DNA of 32,790 nt. Source: Akkermansia muciniphila. GTDB lineage: Bacteria; Verrucomicrobiota; Verrucomicrobiia; Limisphaerales; UBA11320. How positions within the stretch are numbered: position 1 is the stretch's first letter; each line of letters begins with the position of its first letter. The translations under genes were made by a program, and so were the position numbers. Positions 5,503 to 15,189 of this stretch are shown piece after piece. The stretch lies in assembly GCA_945861575.1 (NCBI GenBank), contig CAMAVD010000028.1, positions 1 to 32,790 on the forward strand, given 5' to 3'. Below the pieces are notes generated by a model that saw only the letters and a list, made by a program, of their open reading frames with translations, was not told the DNA's origin and searched no databases.

Positions 5503-7506
5503 ATGGGCGTTCAGACTTCTGCATCTGGAACTCCAGGGGCCGTGGCGGACGTTCTGTCCACCCCGGTCGCTGCGCTTCGTGGAATCGGTCGCGAGCGGGA
5601 GATGCAACTGTCCCGGTTGCACGTACACACTCTGCTGGATCTCCTGCTACACCGTCCTCGACGGCACGAGGATCGTCGTCATTCGTTAAGGATCCGGTCC
5701 TTGCGTTTGGAGGTTCCCGGCACGATCCGCGGCGTGGTCCGGGCGATGGGCGTCCGAACTCTCAAGAAGGGGGGAAAGTGTGTTTTTGAACTGGTCGTGG
5801 AGGATGCCTCCGGCCGGCTGACGTGTCGCTGGTGGAACATGGCCTTTATGCAGGGCTACTTCCGAGTGGGGGATGACGTGTTCGTCTACGGAAAGCCCAC
5901 GTCGATCCGCCCGATCTGCCTGGATCATCCTGAGGTGGAGGTGATCGAGCCGGGGGTAGAGGCTTCCGTCCATCTGAACCGGATCGTGCCGGTCTATCCC
6001 TTGACAGAGGGGCTCCCTCAGCGGTGGCTGCGAAGTTTTCTTTGGCAGAGGGTGGCCGAATTCGCCGGGCTGATTCCCGAGCCCTGGCCCGAATTGGACC
6101 GGTCCGCAGAGCTCAGTCGGCCCGAGGCCGTGCGCCGCCTTCACTTTCCGGAGGCGATGGAGGAGGTGGAACAAGGGCGCAGGCGATTGGCGACCGACGA
6201 GTTTGTGGCCCTGCAGCTGGAGTTGCGTCGTCGTCGACGCAGCTTGGAGGCGAATGCGCGTGGTTTGCCCTGCTCGGGCGATAACCGCTTCATCAAACCC
6301 TTGCTTCGCAAGCTGGGCTTCACGCTTACGGACGGTCAGACCGCCGTTTTGCGTGAGATTCGACGCGACATGGGTGCTGCGCATCCAATGAGGCGACTTC
6401 TGCAGGGTGATGTGGGCTGCGGTAAGACGGTGGTTGCGGCCTGTTCGGCGCTCATGGCGTTGGAGAGCGGTTTCTCCGTGGCCGTCATGGCGCCGACTGA
6501 GATTCTTGCGGAACAGCACTTCAAACAGTTCCAACTTTGGTGTGACGGTCTGCCTGTCTCGCTGGCGATGCAGACCGGCAGCCAGAAAAAGCGATCAACG
6601 GATGTTCATCAACCCACCTTGTATGTGGGCACGCATGCGTTGATTGAAGAGGCTTTCAGCATGGAGAGGCTGGGCTTGGTGATCATTGATGAGCAGCACA
6701 AGTTTGGCGTGGGACAGCGCGAAGCGCTGCTCAAGAAGGGGCGATACCCGCATTTGTTGGTCATGACCGCCACCCCCATTCCGCGCACACTCGGCCTGAC
6801 GCTCTATGGCGATCTCGATGTATCGGTCATTCAGCAAATGCCTCATGGGCGTGGCGGACTGAAGACCTTCGTGCGCGGCGTGGATCGTTTGCCGAAGGTC
6901 TGGGAGTTTTTGCGCAGCAAACTGGAAGAGGGGAGGCAGGCCTATGTGGTGTATCCGCGTATCGAGGAGGGTGGGAAGCCAGGCTTGAAATCAGTGATGC
7001 AAGAGATGGAACGTCTCCGCAAGGCTCTGGCACCGCATGTTGTGGGGTTGGTGCATGGGAAGCTATCGGCCGAGGACAAGCAAGCTGCTATCGATGGCTT
7101 TCGGGCGGGGCGCATTGAGGTTCTGTTGGCGACCACCGTGATCGAAGTGGGGGTGGACGTGCCGAACGCCAGTGTGATGGTGATCGAAAGCGCGGAGCAG
7201 TTTGGTCTGGCGCAATTGCATCAATTGCGCGGGCGTATCGGGCGCGGAGCCCATGAGTCGTTTTGCATCCTGGTGGGGGACTTGGAGTCAGGCGAGGCTC
7301 AGGAGCGGTTGGAGATTCTGGAGAAGACCCGGGATGGCTTTGAGATTGCCGAGGCAGATCTACGGATGCGTGGGCCTGGGGAATTGATTGGTAAGGACCA
7401 AAGCGGCGTCCCGAATTTCAAATTCGCCGACCTGCGGACGGATCTGGCTCTGGTCAATCATGCGCGCGGGTTGGCAGATCGAATTTTAGACGCGAGGGAA
7501 GGTTGA
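5503..7506 (+). CDS. recG: ATP-dependent DNA helicase RecG
   Basis: A 667-aa branch-migration helicase that remodels stalled forks and Holliday junctions. The N-terminal wedge/OB domain spans roughly residues 75-150 ('GTIRGVVRAMGVRTLKKGGK', then 'VVEDASGRLTCRWWN'). Helicase motifs follow in order: Walker A 'QGDVGCGKT' (about 302-310), 'APTEILAEQH', DEQH box 'IIDEQHKFGVGQR' (about 394-406), 'MTATPIPRTL', 'TTVIEVGVDVPNA' and 'QLRGRIGRG' (about 573-581). It ends with the usual RecG C-terminal region. Length is normal. The start ATG 5503 has no obvious Shine-Dalgarno; translation may be coupled to coaX seven bases upstream. It is the last gene of the birA-coaX-recG unit and is convergent with the next gene. 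Confidence 0.96.
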   Translation: MGVQTSASGTPGAVADVLSTPVAALRGIGREREMQLSRLHVHTLLDLLLHRPRRHEDRRHSLRIRSLRLEVPGTIRGVVRAMGVRTLKKGGKCVFELVVEDASGRLTCRWWNMAFMQGYFRVGDDVFVYGKPTSIRPICLDHPEVEVIEPGVEASVHLNRIVPVYPLTEGLPQRWLRSFLWQRVAEFAGLIPEPWPELDRSAELSRPEAVRRLHFPEAMEEVEQGRRRLATDEFVALQLELRRRRRSLEANARGLPCSGDNRFIKPLLRKLGFTLTDGQTAVLREIRRDMGAAHPMRRLLQGDVGCGKTVVAACSALMALESGFSVAVMAPTEILAEQHFKQFQLWCDGLPVSLAMQTGSQKKRSTDVHQPTLYVGTHALIEEAFSMERLGLVIIDEQHKFGVGQREALLKKGRYPHLLVMTATPIPRTLGLTLYGDLDVSVIQQMPHGRGGLKTFVRGVDRLPKVWEFLRSKLEEGRQAYVVYPRIEEGGKPGLKSVMQEMERLRKALAPHVVGLVHGKLSAEDKQAAIDGFRAGRIEVLLATTVIEVGVDVPNASVMVIESAEQFGLAQLHQLRGRIGRGAHESFCILVGDLESGEAQERLEILEKTRDGFEIAEADLRMRGPGELIGKDQSGVPNFKFADLRTDLALVNHARGLADRILDAREG

Positions 7507-7580
7507 TCCACAGATGAGGACGCAGCGGAAATTCCGGTGAACTGCGGTCGTTGATCTGTCGCAGGGGGCGGCGGTTTACA

Positions 7581-10500
7581 TCAGAAGTCGATGTCCATTC
7601 CGGGGTCTTCACCTCCCACCTTGAGGGTGATTCCGAAGCTCTTCGAGATCTTGATGCAGAAGGGACAGGGTCCGAAGCGTCCTTGGACAAAGCCGTCACC
7701 AAAGACGGTCAGGCTTGCACCTGCGGGCGCTGGCTCTGTTGTTCGATGGACAACACCGGACGCCGGATCGCTCCCCAGCCCCCCGTTTGCAATGGGTGGC
7801 GTTCCTGGAATATCCACCAAACCGACCAGCTTTATTTCTCCGCGAACGCTGAAAACGCATAGAACGGTGCCTTCCACACCAAAAAACTGTTTGGCCCCAA
7901 CCAGGACACGTCCCTCGTCATTCACAAAGGCGAAGAACCCCGCGCCACCGCCCACGCGAAGGGTGAAGAAGCAGGTTGAGGGAATGCCGAAAACCTCGTT
8001 CAAGGGGATCCAGCCTTCTCCATACGCGTAAACTCCTGTGAGGGGTAGGGTGCCTTCGAGCGAAGGTGTGGCCTTCTTCAAGGATTTGCCCACCTCGGCA
8101 TCCACGTTGGCAATCACATTGAGATCGCAGGTGCGACCAAAGAATAAGCCTGCAGCGACCTCATAAGCATTCATGCGACCACGGGCTTTCGCCGCGATAT
8201 AGGCCCAGTCCTTGGTCTTACCGCCTCCTACGCTGATGGAGCCCATGCCAGCTGCCAGCCGCACTTCGGTCACCACCACCGGCCCGATGCCGATCTCACC
8301 CGTCAGTCCGAAGTGGCCATCAAAGCCTTTGACAATCAGCGGTCCTTTCGGATTGTTCGGCGGATCGTTTTGAAGAGTGATTTTGCTTCCGACCTCTGCT
8401 CGAATCCCTTGACCAATCCAGTTGATCTCCGCGTTCGCATCGATCTGAACCTCTGTCAGGCGTGTGGCCCCTTCGCGGCAACCTGAGGGAGGGCTGTCCG
8501 CGTCGAATTCCTGGATGCGGAGATGTGCTCCCACCTTCATTTTGTCTGGGACATTGAATTCGAACTGACCGTTGAGATCCAGGAGGCGCAAGGACTCATC
8601 ATTAATCTGCGCGTATCCCTCGATTTTCGCGGCACCCATTTTTCCTGCGATATCGCCAAGGGCGGAGTTCACCGAGTTGTCCAGGCCCTGGGTGTATTCC
8701 TTGGCCTTCTCCTCAACCACAACGCGAAGAAGGGTGTTCACCTCGCCAAAGAGGTCATCCAAGGCGGCACGGAAGGACGTGTTCAAGTCGGCGAGGTTCT
8801 GCTTTAGAACGGACTGGAGCTTCGGCACGACCACTGTTGCCAGAAGACGCTCCTTGATGAGGCGCTTCAGCTGGGGGACGATGATGTGCGCTGGATTCTC
8901 AGCCCGCCATTGGGCTTCATCCGGGAGCGTGCCGTAGCGGGCCTTGATGTCATTGAGTGCAGCTCGGCTTGCCAATTCAAGCGGCTGGCCCGGATTGCCC
9001 ATCGCTACGAAGAGGGAGTTGACCTGGGAGAGTGTGGTGCTTCGTGCTCGTCGCAGTTGGGTGCGAACGGAGTTGAGCGCCTGGTTCAGGCTCTGGAGCT
9101 GGGGAGCCATTTTTGGCAACTGGGCTGACAGTACTTCGTTGATGGCGGTTGCCCCGATCGCCGCGAGTGCCGGAATTTCGGACTGGGCGAGCAGAGCACG
9201 AACCATAGCGCCCGCTCCGGTGCTTGCATCAGGAGCATTCGAGTCCAGCAGGCCGATCAGCAAAGTCAGTCCTAGCTCGGCCTTGTCGAGTCGAGCGTGG
9301 ATGTCGCTGACGAATGCTCCGGCGGAGCCTACTGTTTTGAGCTCGCCGGTGAGGGTGAGCAGTTGGGAATCGATGGAAGCAGGCGTGCCGAGTGCTGCGT
9401 AGATTTGTTGCGCTGGAAACTCTAGGGCTGCGTCCAAGGGCACGTCGAGGGTGCGAGCCATTTGCTCGGCCAGCAGTCCGTCCAGTTGCCGGATGGCGTC
9501 GGCGATGGGCAGGGCTTCCCCCATGGCCTGTGCGAGCCCTGAAAAGACGCCGGTGATCTCCTCAATCGCTCCGGTGATGAGTGCCGCGGTATTCAACCTT
9601 GGCAGCCCCTTGTATTCGGCACCAAAGGTGATTTCGGCGACTTCAGGGGTCAGCGAGGTGAGGCCTCGATGGACTCCACCCAGAACCAGCAGATCTTTGC
9701 GGATGGTTTCGGCTTCGAATCTTCGTGTGACTCCCTGCCATTGCAGCGGGAAAGAGAAGTCCACGGTGTTGAGCCAGACCCGTTCGCCGAGCGGGTTGAA
9801 CGCGGGTGTTTTTGGATTTTGGTAAGCCGTTACGTCTGGTCCTTCGAAGGCGTAGTGATTTGTATCGAAGTTACGGTGAGTGAAGAAGTGATGCCCCAGG
9901 GTGTTCGTCCAGCCTTCGCCCGGCCCCAGGTTTGGATCCGCGTGCCATCCGCCCATGAGGTGCTGCTGGCTAAGCTCAGTAGCGCGCGCACTCGAGCTTG
10001 CGTGGATATGAACCTTGCAATCCTGATACCAGGGAAGATCCAAGGTTCCGGCGAACGAGAGGAATCCGCGCTGCGGTCGAGCCTTGCCGGACGGGAGCTC
10101 AGGATTGTTGAAGTAGGCCTTGGTAGCTGGCGTCAGTTTCCAGGGCTTGCTGCCCGGTCCAGCGATGCTGAGTTGGGTGGGTAACTCCAGTCGAGAGTCG
10201 ATGCCTGTGCCCTCGGACAGAGGATCACCGGCCGTCACGAAGTTTCCAGACGCCTTGAATCCAAATTCGCCAAACAACGGCGCGGTCGTGACTGCAGGCA
10301 GCCGTGTCTCTACCCCCAGGGCGATAAAGCCTTCCCCTACAACAGCACAACCTTTGATCGTCGGTTGCTTGAACTCCATGGACAAAGGAATGAAGTCCGT
10401 TTCCCAGTAATCGAGCGTGTTGGTCTTGCCGTGGGTGTCTAGCGTGCAGGCACCCGGTTGCCCTTGGCACTTGAAGAAGAGCTTCTTGAATGCGAGGTCA

Positions 10501-13100
10501 AAACCGAGTTGTGGGGTTACCGGGTCCGGCACATGCACAGATCCTCCGGTCAGGCTTGCCACATTCTGGTTGTCGAGGAAGGCCAAACGCAGTCCGTCGA
10601 GGGTGACATCAAATCCATACATTTTTAGAACGGGTGGATTGATGGATGCTGTTTCATGGATCCCGCTGACTCCCGCCGGGCGGATATAGTACTTCGACCT
10701 CGTTTTTAGCACGTATTCCGGCGTTGGGTTTCCTGCGAGGATGCTGCGAGCCTTTTGGTTGGTGGTCCGAAAATTCAAGCCAGCGTAGTCGGCGAATCCG
10801 TCAGCGTAAGCCTCGACATCGTTGGGGCGCTCGAGACGTTCCGGGAACTCAGGGGAACCATAGCCGGTGAAGAGCAGGGCTGCCGGTTGGTCGACCGTGA
10901 ACAGCGGCGACGAGAGGAGGGCGTGCCCTGGCATATGCCACCCCGCCTGGGTCCATTCAGTGGTGCGGTGGGCAAATCGAGGGCTAGTGTCGATCGAGCC
11001 CCACTCAAGGGTTTGGGCTCGCACGCTTCCCCCCGCCTGAAGGCCGCGGTCCGGTGTGAAGAAAAGGGTGTCGTTGTCCGGCGTGAACGCGAACGCCCCC
11101 AAAGGAAGATCCGATCCAGGACAGTTGGTCTCAGGGCAGCCTCGGTTGTATTGCAGTGTCGTAGCGCTGATACCGCGGAGAGAGGATGGTTCAACCACCT
11201 GGGAGTTTAGAATTGTCATCCGCCCCACTCCCCCAGCCGACCAATCCACCAATTGACCTAACGGAAAATGGGTTTGAAAGAAGCCAGGTCCCATTCTCAG
11301 CTCGGTATTGATGAGTGCGCTTCCTTGAGCGTCGCTCGTGATGATCACGTCTTTCACGGTGCGGACCGAGCGGTAGAACCCGTCATTTCCAAATCGTTGC
11401 TGCAGCGTGGGCACAACTCCCACCTCGTGTCGGAGATGCTCATTGAGCCTGACCCACTCCTGCGATTCGACCGTGAAGCTCAGTGTGCCCTGGTCTCGGT
11501 CCCAAACGATCAAGGGAATCTTGAGTCGCAGCGGGAGAGTTTCATGGCAGGCATACCAGTCGCCTCCCCCGGGCGGATAAAAGCGGGGGATCGCTTCGGT
11601 GGGCAGCAGGAACTCGTTCAGCAGTACGTCTCTTGCCTCGATCACTGGCAGGAGCATGCGGGAGCTTGAGGAGGTGGTGACTCCGAAGCCGGCGGGCAAA
11701 AGAATTCCTAGAGAATCGGCAATGACGCCGTTCGGTGTCAGTTGCAGGGTCGTGCGTATCACGCGGAGACCGGCGACGGGGACGATGTCCGTCTCGGCTG
11801 TGCTTAGGGCCTGGCGAGCGTTGTCGACCAAGAGGGCGTCTCCGTTGCGGAAGATTAGCACGGAGAATGGCACGCCATCTCCATAGGTGCGATTGGTGGA
11901 CTGGGGATGCGTTCCGGTTCCGATGGCGACGGCAAGCTTGGAGGCGAACCAATCCCCGCCAGCGGGATCATTCAATGGGGCGGGGACGATGGTAGCGGAG
12001 GTTGGGTCGTTCGCGACACCGCTAAAGAATGTTTCCGCCGCTCCGGCAAAAAGTCGCCCTGAGAGTCCGAGCAGGCGCGTCGGCATCGAGGCGGGAGACC
12101 GAGGGAGCCCGTGTGGAAGCACGGTGACCGCGTCCGATTCCAGGGTTTCGAGCCGTACTTCAAGGCGATAGGGTCGCAGCGGATCGAAGGTCAGCCAGTC
12201 CGCTGGGGCGAAGGATATTCTCTGACTGATGGGCGTTACGCTCGGGCTTTGTATCAAGCCGTCTGCTTCATGTGTTGGTATCGACAGCACCCAGGAGACC
12301 ACATCCGTGGCCAGAGCCACCTCGACGGGTGCCAATGGATCGCTGGTGTCGAGCAGACGCATCCGCAGATTTACCGTGATGTCATCCGAAGCGGGAATCG
12401 CTCCCAGCTCATCGAAGCGAACAAGTCGCCCTTCGATCTGTGCTGAGAATTCCGCCTGACCCGTTTGGGAACGGACTAGAACTGTTTGGTTCAGTGTGAC
12501 TTGATCCAAAGCACCTAGAATATGGAACTCAGCATCGGTCGGCTCGGTTTGGCTGAACTGGAAAAAGGCCTGGGGATCGGTACTGCGTGGTGTGCCTACA
12601 TCGGCGAATAGTCCCGATCCGTTCGGCGATTCGCGCTGAATCGCTACATGAGCGCGGAAGCGCTTACTCGTGTCCAGGGGGCTTAAAGGGACGAGGACCG
12701 CGTTGACCACTCTATCCGCCCGAATTGTTCCGACTCCGCCCGGGATGCCTCCTGGGTGCTCCACTGTCACCGTGGTGATGGAACCACCGGCTCCGTCGTC
12801 AAGGTCCACCACGTCCCCCGCTTCATCCAAGAGATGGAAGTGGGTGCGGAAGAGCGCGGACTGGGGCGTGATTCCAGCGCCTTGTCCGGTGAATCGTAGC
12901 GTGGCTGAAACCATGACACCATGCCGGTTCGAATCCGGGTCGCCATCGGTGGCGTCGATGGCAAGAATCGCCCCGCCGGGATTGGTGACCTCCACCCGAG
13001 TGATGGCTGCGGTGAACGCTGCATTTGCGAGGCCGGCCGCACCGAAGGCGAGGCAGACGTAGAGAGCGATCTGTAGACAGAGGAGACGAGGAGTCTTCAT
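7581..13100 (-). CDS. Giant exported protein of unknown function (about 1,839 aa)
   Basis: ATG 13100 gives a clean signal peptide: MKTPRLL, a hydrophobic stretch, then ANA-AF as likely cleavage site. The in-frame ATG at 13139 puts 13 polar residues in front. No family was recognised. Numbering from 13139, residues about 40-1180 look beta-rich, with repeated adhesin-like stretches and few cysteines ('GCPETNCPG', 'KCQGQPGACTLD'). About 1180-1510 (near 8600-9600) is alpha-helical and amphipathic ('DAIRQLDGLLAEQM', 'LDKAELGLTLLIGLL', 'LKRLIKERLLATVV'). About 1510-1852 returns to alternating beta strands rich in Gly and aromatics ('GHFGLTGEIGIGPVVV', 'FFTLRVGGGAGFFAFV') and the last residue is Phe. 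This tail resembles repeat beta sheets or an outer-membrane strand array, which is inference. It is the last gene of a three-gene run, 45 bases after the preceding stop. Confidence 0.8.
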   Translation of the reverse strand: MKTPRLLCLQIALYVCLAFGAAGLANAAFTAAITRVEVTNPGGAILAIDATDGDPDSNRHGVMVSATLRFTGQGAGITPQSALFRTHFHLLDEAGDVVDLDDGAGGSITTVTVEHPGGIPGGVGTIRADRVVNAVLVPLSPLDTSKRFRAHVAIQRESPNGSGLFADVGTPRSTDPQAFFQFSQTEPTDAEFHILGALDQVTLNQTVLVRSQTGQAEFSAQIEGRLVRFDELGAIPASDDITVNLRMRLLDTSDPLAPVEVALATDVVSWVLSIPTHEADGLIQSPSVTPISQRISFAPADWLTFDPLRPYRLEVRLETLESDAVTVLPHGLPRSPASMPTRLLGLSGRLFAGAAETFFSGVANDPTSATIVPAPLNDPAGGDWFASKLAVAIGTGTHPQSTNRTYGDGVPFSVLIFRNGDALLVDNARQALSTAETDIVPVAGLRVIRTTLQLTPNGVIADSLGILLPAGFGVTTSSSSRMLLPVIEARDVLLNEFLLPTEAIPRFYPPGGGDWYACHETLPLRLKIPLIVWDRDQGTLSFTVESQEWVRLNEHLRHEVGVVPTLQQRFGNDGFYRSVRTVKDVIITSDAQGSALINTELRMGPGFFQTHFPLGQLVDWSAGGVGRMTILNSQVVEPSSLRGISATTLQYNRGCPETNCPGSDLPLGAFAFTPDNDTLFFTPDRGLQAGGSVRAQTLEWGSIDTSPRFAHRTTEWTQAGWHMPGHALLSSPLFTVDQPAALLFTGYGSPEFPERLERPNDVEAYADGFADYAGLNFRTTNQKARSILAGNPTPEYVLKTRSKYYIRPAGVSGIHETASINPPVLKMYGFDVTLDGLRLAFLDNQNVASLTGGSVHVPDPVTPQLGFDLAFKKLFFKCQGQPGACTLDTHGKTNTLDYWETDFIPLSMEFKQPTIKGCAVVGEGFIALGVETRLPAVTTAPLFGEFGFKASGNFVTAGDPLSEGTGIDSRLELPTQLSIAGPGSKPWKLTPATKAYFNNPELPSGKARPQRGFLSFAGTLDLPWYQDCKVHIHASSSARATELSQQHLMGGWHADPNLGPGEGWTNTLGHHFFTHRNFDTNHYAFEGPDVTAYQNPKTPAFNPLGERVWLNTVDFSFPLQWQGVTRRFEAETIRKDLLVLGGVHRGLTSLTPEVAEITFGAEYKGLPRLNTAALITGAIEEITGVFSGLAQAMGEALPIADAIRQLDGLLAEQMARTLDVPLDAALEFPAQQIYAALGTPASIDSQLLTLTGELKTVGSAGAFVSDIHARLDKAELGLTLLIGLLDSNAPDASTGAGAMVRALLAQSEIPALAAIGATAINEVLSAQLPKMAPQLQSLNQALNSVRTQLRRARSTTLSQVNSLFVAMGNPGQPLELASRAALNDIKARYGTLPDEAQWRAENPAHIIVPQLKRLIKERLLATVVVPKLQSVLKQNLADLNTSFRAALDDLFGEVNTLLRVVVEEKAKEYTQGLDNSVNSALGDIAGKMGAAKIEGYAQINDESLRLLDLNGQFEFNVPDKMKVGAHLRIQEFDADSPPSGCREGATRLTEVQIDANAEINWIGQGIRAEVGSKITLQNDPPNNPKGPLIVKGFDGHFGLTGEIGIGPVVVTEVRLAAGMGSISVGGGKTKDWAYIAAKARGRMNAYEVAAGLFFGRTCDLNVIANVDAEVGKSLKKATPSLEGTLPLTGVYAYGEGWIPLNEVFGIPSTCFFTLRVGGGAGFFAFVNDEGRVLVGAKQFFGVEGTVLCVFSVRGEIKLVGLVDIPGTPPIANGGLGSDPASGVVHRTTEPAPAGASLTVFGDGFVQGRFGPCPFCIKISKSFGITLKVGGEDPGMDIDF

Positions 13101-13145
13101 AGGACGTGGTGACGGACGTGTTGAATGGCGGAGCGACATCGTTGT

Positions 13146-15170
13146 CTAGGGTTCGCGCAGGCGGAAGAAGAGTCGCGTGGTCTGGATGAGGATCTCATAG
13201 GACCGGACGTTCGGTTGCGGAACGACATCGCTCCAGGTGAGCAGGTCAGGACTGGATTGCAGAACGATGGGGCCCGCGTCCGCGGTCCAGTCGAGGCGGA
13301 GGATCGGCCCATCTGGTCCGGTCGCTGTGCTGAGCGAGAGGATCCGCCGAGGATTATCTATTACGGGTCGGCTAGCCGGGTCTTGAGGATCGGTCCCTGC
13401 ATTCTGTTCTGCCAAAGCATTGGCTCCGTCCCCATCGGTGTCGGCGTTTGGATCGTGCTGTGCAAAGGCGGTCTCCCAGGCATCGGCGAGCCCGTTTTGG
13501 TCCGCATCCACGCTCGGAGGAGCGGCGAGGTCGGTTGGACGCCCTACGAAGGTGTAGGTAGCGTTACGCAGATGCCCGGGCTTCCCGCCGAGTGGCTTTG
13601 AATACGCCTGGAGCGTGGTTGATGCGGCCAGTTCAACGGGTTCTGCGTAGAGGGTCCAGGCTCCTTGCCCGCCCGAACGGTAGAAGATTTCTTCACCCAC
13701 TTTCGTGGGCGTGAGTGATATGGACAGGCGTTCTCCGCGCGCGGCGTTGATGTCTGGGTAGCGCCCTGGCGGTGGGGTGAAGCGAATGTCACCGATCGGG
13801 GCACCCACGCCAGCGACCAAGCTGGCGGCGCTGGCGGCGGGGAGGAGTTGATTCACCAATGCGTATCGGGCGGTCGCGTCCGAGATCGTGGCGGAGCCAT
13901 TCGGCCGCAATCCTTGCTGGGGATCTACGAATCGTTCAGTTGCTATGGTGCGGCTGTTCCCGCTGAGCGCTCCGCCCTGACCGCTCCAGTCTCCCTGCTT
14001 TTGTCGGTTCAGCAGGACGGCCTTCGGGGTGACGAGAGGTTCGGCCGAAAACAGAAAGACATTGGCTCGCCCTGCGGTGGGCGAAACAGGAGGGATAGGG
14101 GTCGTGGCATCTTGCTTCCACGTGGCACCCTCCAGCATCCAATGCGTGCTACTCTCTGAGCTGCCGTTCGGGCCATTCAAAAGGTTGAATGCCCCTTTGC
14201 CGGTGGAGAATGCCGTGGTGAAGGGTTGGCCCGGAGGTGCAGTGAGAGCCTGGGTCACTTGGCTGGGAGTTTGATTGGCGAAGGTGTAGAGCGCTCCGTT
14301 GGTGCCTCCGTCGAAGAGGGCTAGAAGCTGCGGGGGTTGACCGTCAATGACCACCAAGGAATGGAGGGGTTGAGCGAAGGTATAGTTGGGCCCGTCCGAC
14401 CAGGAGTTTAGTGCCAAACTGTTGTGAATCGAGATTTGTATGTCTGAGCTGCCAGGCTTCCAGAAGACCGCCATGGATTCGGATTGGCCTGAAGCGAAGC
14501 GACCGGTGACAAAGCGGCTTCCGTCGGGCAGGCCTGAGCGGAGGACAGTTCCAGGGGAATCGAGGCTGACGCAAATCCACCGACGACCTTGCATCGCGGC
14601 CACGCGACGATTTTGTCCTGCGCGACGCTGGATGGGATTTCCCCAAGCCAGCGGTGAGCCATCCGTCGAGGGGAGTGCGGTGTCCACCGCGTTGCCTGCA
14701 GAGTTAAAGGCATGCGCGAGTAGAGCTGTAGGTGCCGTGTTCTGATCCGTTACCGCGAGAAGGGGCGTTCCAGCTGGGGCGTGGAGTGCGAGCACCCCCA
14801 GTCCGATTCCGCTCTGATTCCAAGTTGCTTGCTGATTCCCGATGGGGTTCCACAGTTGAATTCGGTTGAACTCTTTCGACGCCACCGCCACCACATGCCC
14901 TGGGTTTCCTAGGAAAGGACCTACCGCGAGCAGGGACGCTCCATCGATCCCGCTGGAACCAGAGATCCAGGACCACGTGCCGTTCGCCTGCTGAAGACCG
15001 GCGCGAATCTCGCCCGAGGCGCGGTCCACCAGGGCCACATCGACGAGTCCATCCCCGTTGAAATCACCTGGGGAGGAAAGCTCCTGCTCGGTGGTGGTGG
15101 TGACAGGTTCTTGCGCCGGGGCCGTCGCGGAAAGAAAGGCGACACCAAGGGAGAGGGCAAAGCGTTTCAT
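13146..15170 (-). CDS. Exported FG-GAP/VCBS-type protein with chitobiase-like and calcium-binding segments
   Basis: A 674-aa protein with an N-terminal signal peptide (MKRFALSLGVAFLSATAPAQ). Early on comes a calcium-loop repeat, 'SPGDFNGDGLVDVALVD', of the FG-GAP/VCBS kind; the following region to about 440 looks like further degenerate propeller blades. Around 470-550, 'FTPPPGRYPDINAARG', 'IFYRSGGQGAWTLY' and 'ASTTLQAYSK' resemble the C-terminal domain of chitobiase/beta-hexosaminidase (CHB_HEX_C type). 'VDADQNGLADAWE' and 'DPNADTDGDGANALAEQNAG' (about 555-600) are thrombospondin-3-like calcium loops. The tail 'IVLQSSPDLLTWSDV' to 'FFRLREP' is the C-terminal module common in exported Verrucomicrobia proteins. 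No catalytic residues are evident, so binding or surface display is more likely. It starts 19 bases after the previous stop. Confidence 0.85.
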   Translation of the reverse strand: MKRFALSLGVAFLSATAPAQEPVTTTTEQELSSPGDFNGDGLVDVALVDRASGEIRAGLQQANGTWSWISGSSGIDGASLLAVGPFLGNPGHVVAVASKEFNRIQLWNPIGNQQATWNQSGIGLGVLALHAPAGTPLLAVTDQNTAPTALLAHAFNSAGNAVDTALPSTDGSPLAWGNPIQRRAGQNRRVAAMQGRRWICVSLDSPGTVLRSGLPDGSRFVTGRFASGQSESMAVFWKPGSSDIQISIHNSLALNSWSDGPNYTFAQPLHSLVVIDGQPPQLLALFDGGTNGALYTFANQTPSQVTQALTAPPGQPFTTAFSTGKGAFNLLNGPNGSSESSTHWMLEGATWKQDATTPIPPVSPTAGRANVFLFSAEPLVTPKAVLLNRQKQGDWSGQGGALSGNSRTIATERFVDPQQGLRPNGSATISDATARYALVNQLLPAASAASLVAGVGAPIGDIRFTPPPGRYPDINAARGERLSISLTPTKVGEEIFYRSGGQGAWTLYAEPVELAASTTLQAYSKPLGGKPGHLRNATYTFVGRPTDLAAPPSVDADQNGLADAWETAFAQHDPNADTDGDGANALAEQNAGTDPQDPASRPVIDNPRRILSLSTATGPDGPILRLDWTADAGPIVLQSSPDLLTWSDVVPQPNVRSYEILIQTTRLFFRLREP

Positions 15171-15189
15171 AAGGCGTAGGAGAAGAGAC

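Noticed and set aside
5686-6534. Minus-strand frame of 282 codons opposite recG
   Set aside because: A shadow of recG; the plus-strand frame carries all helicase motifs.
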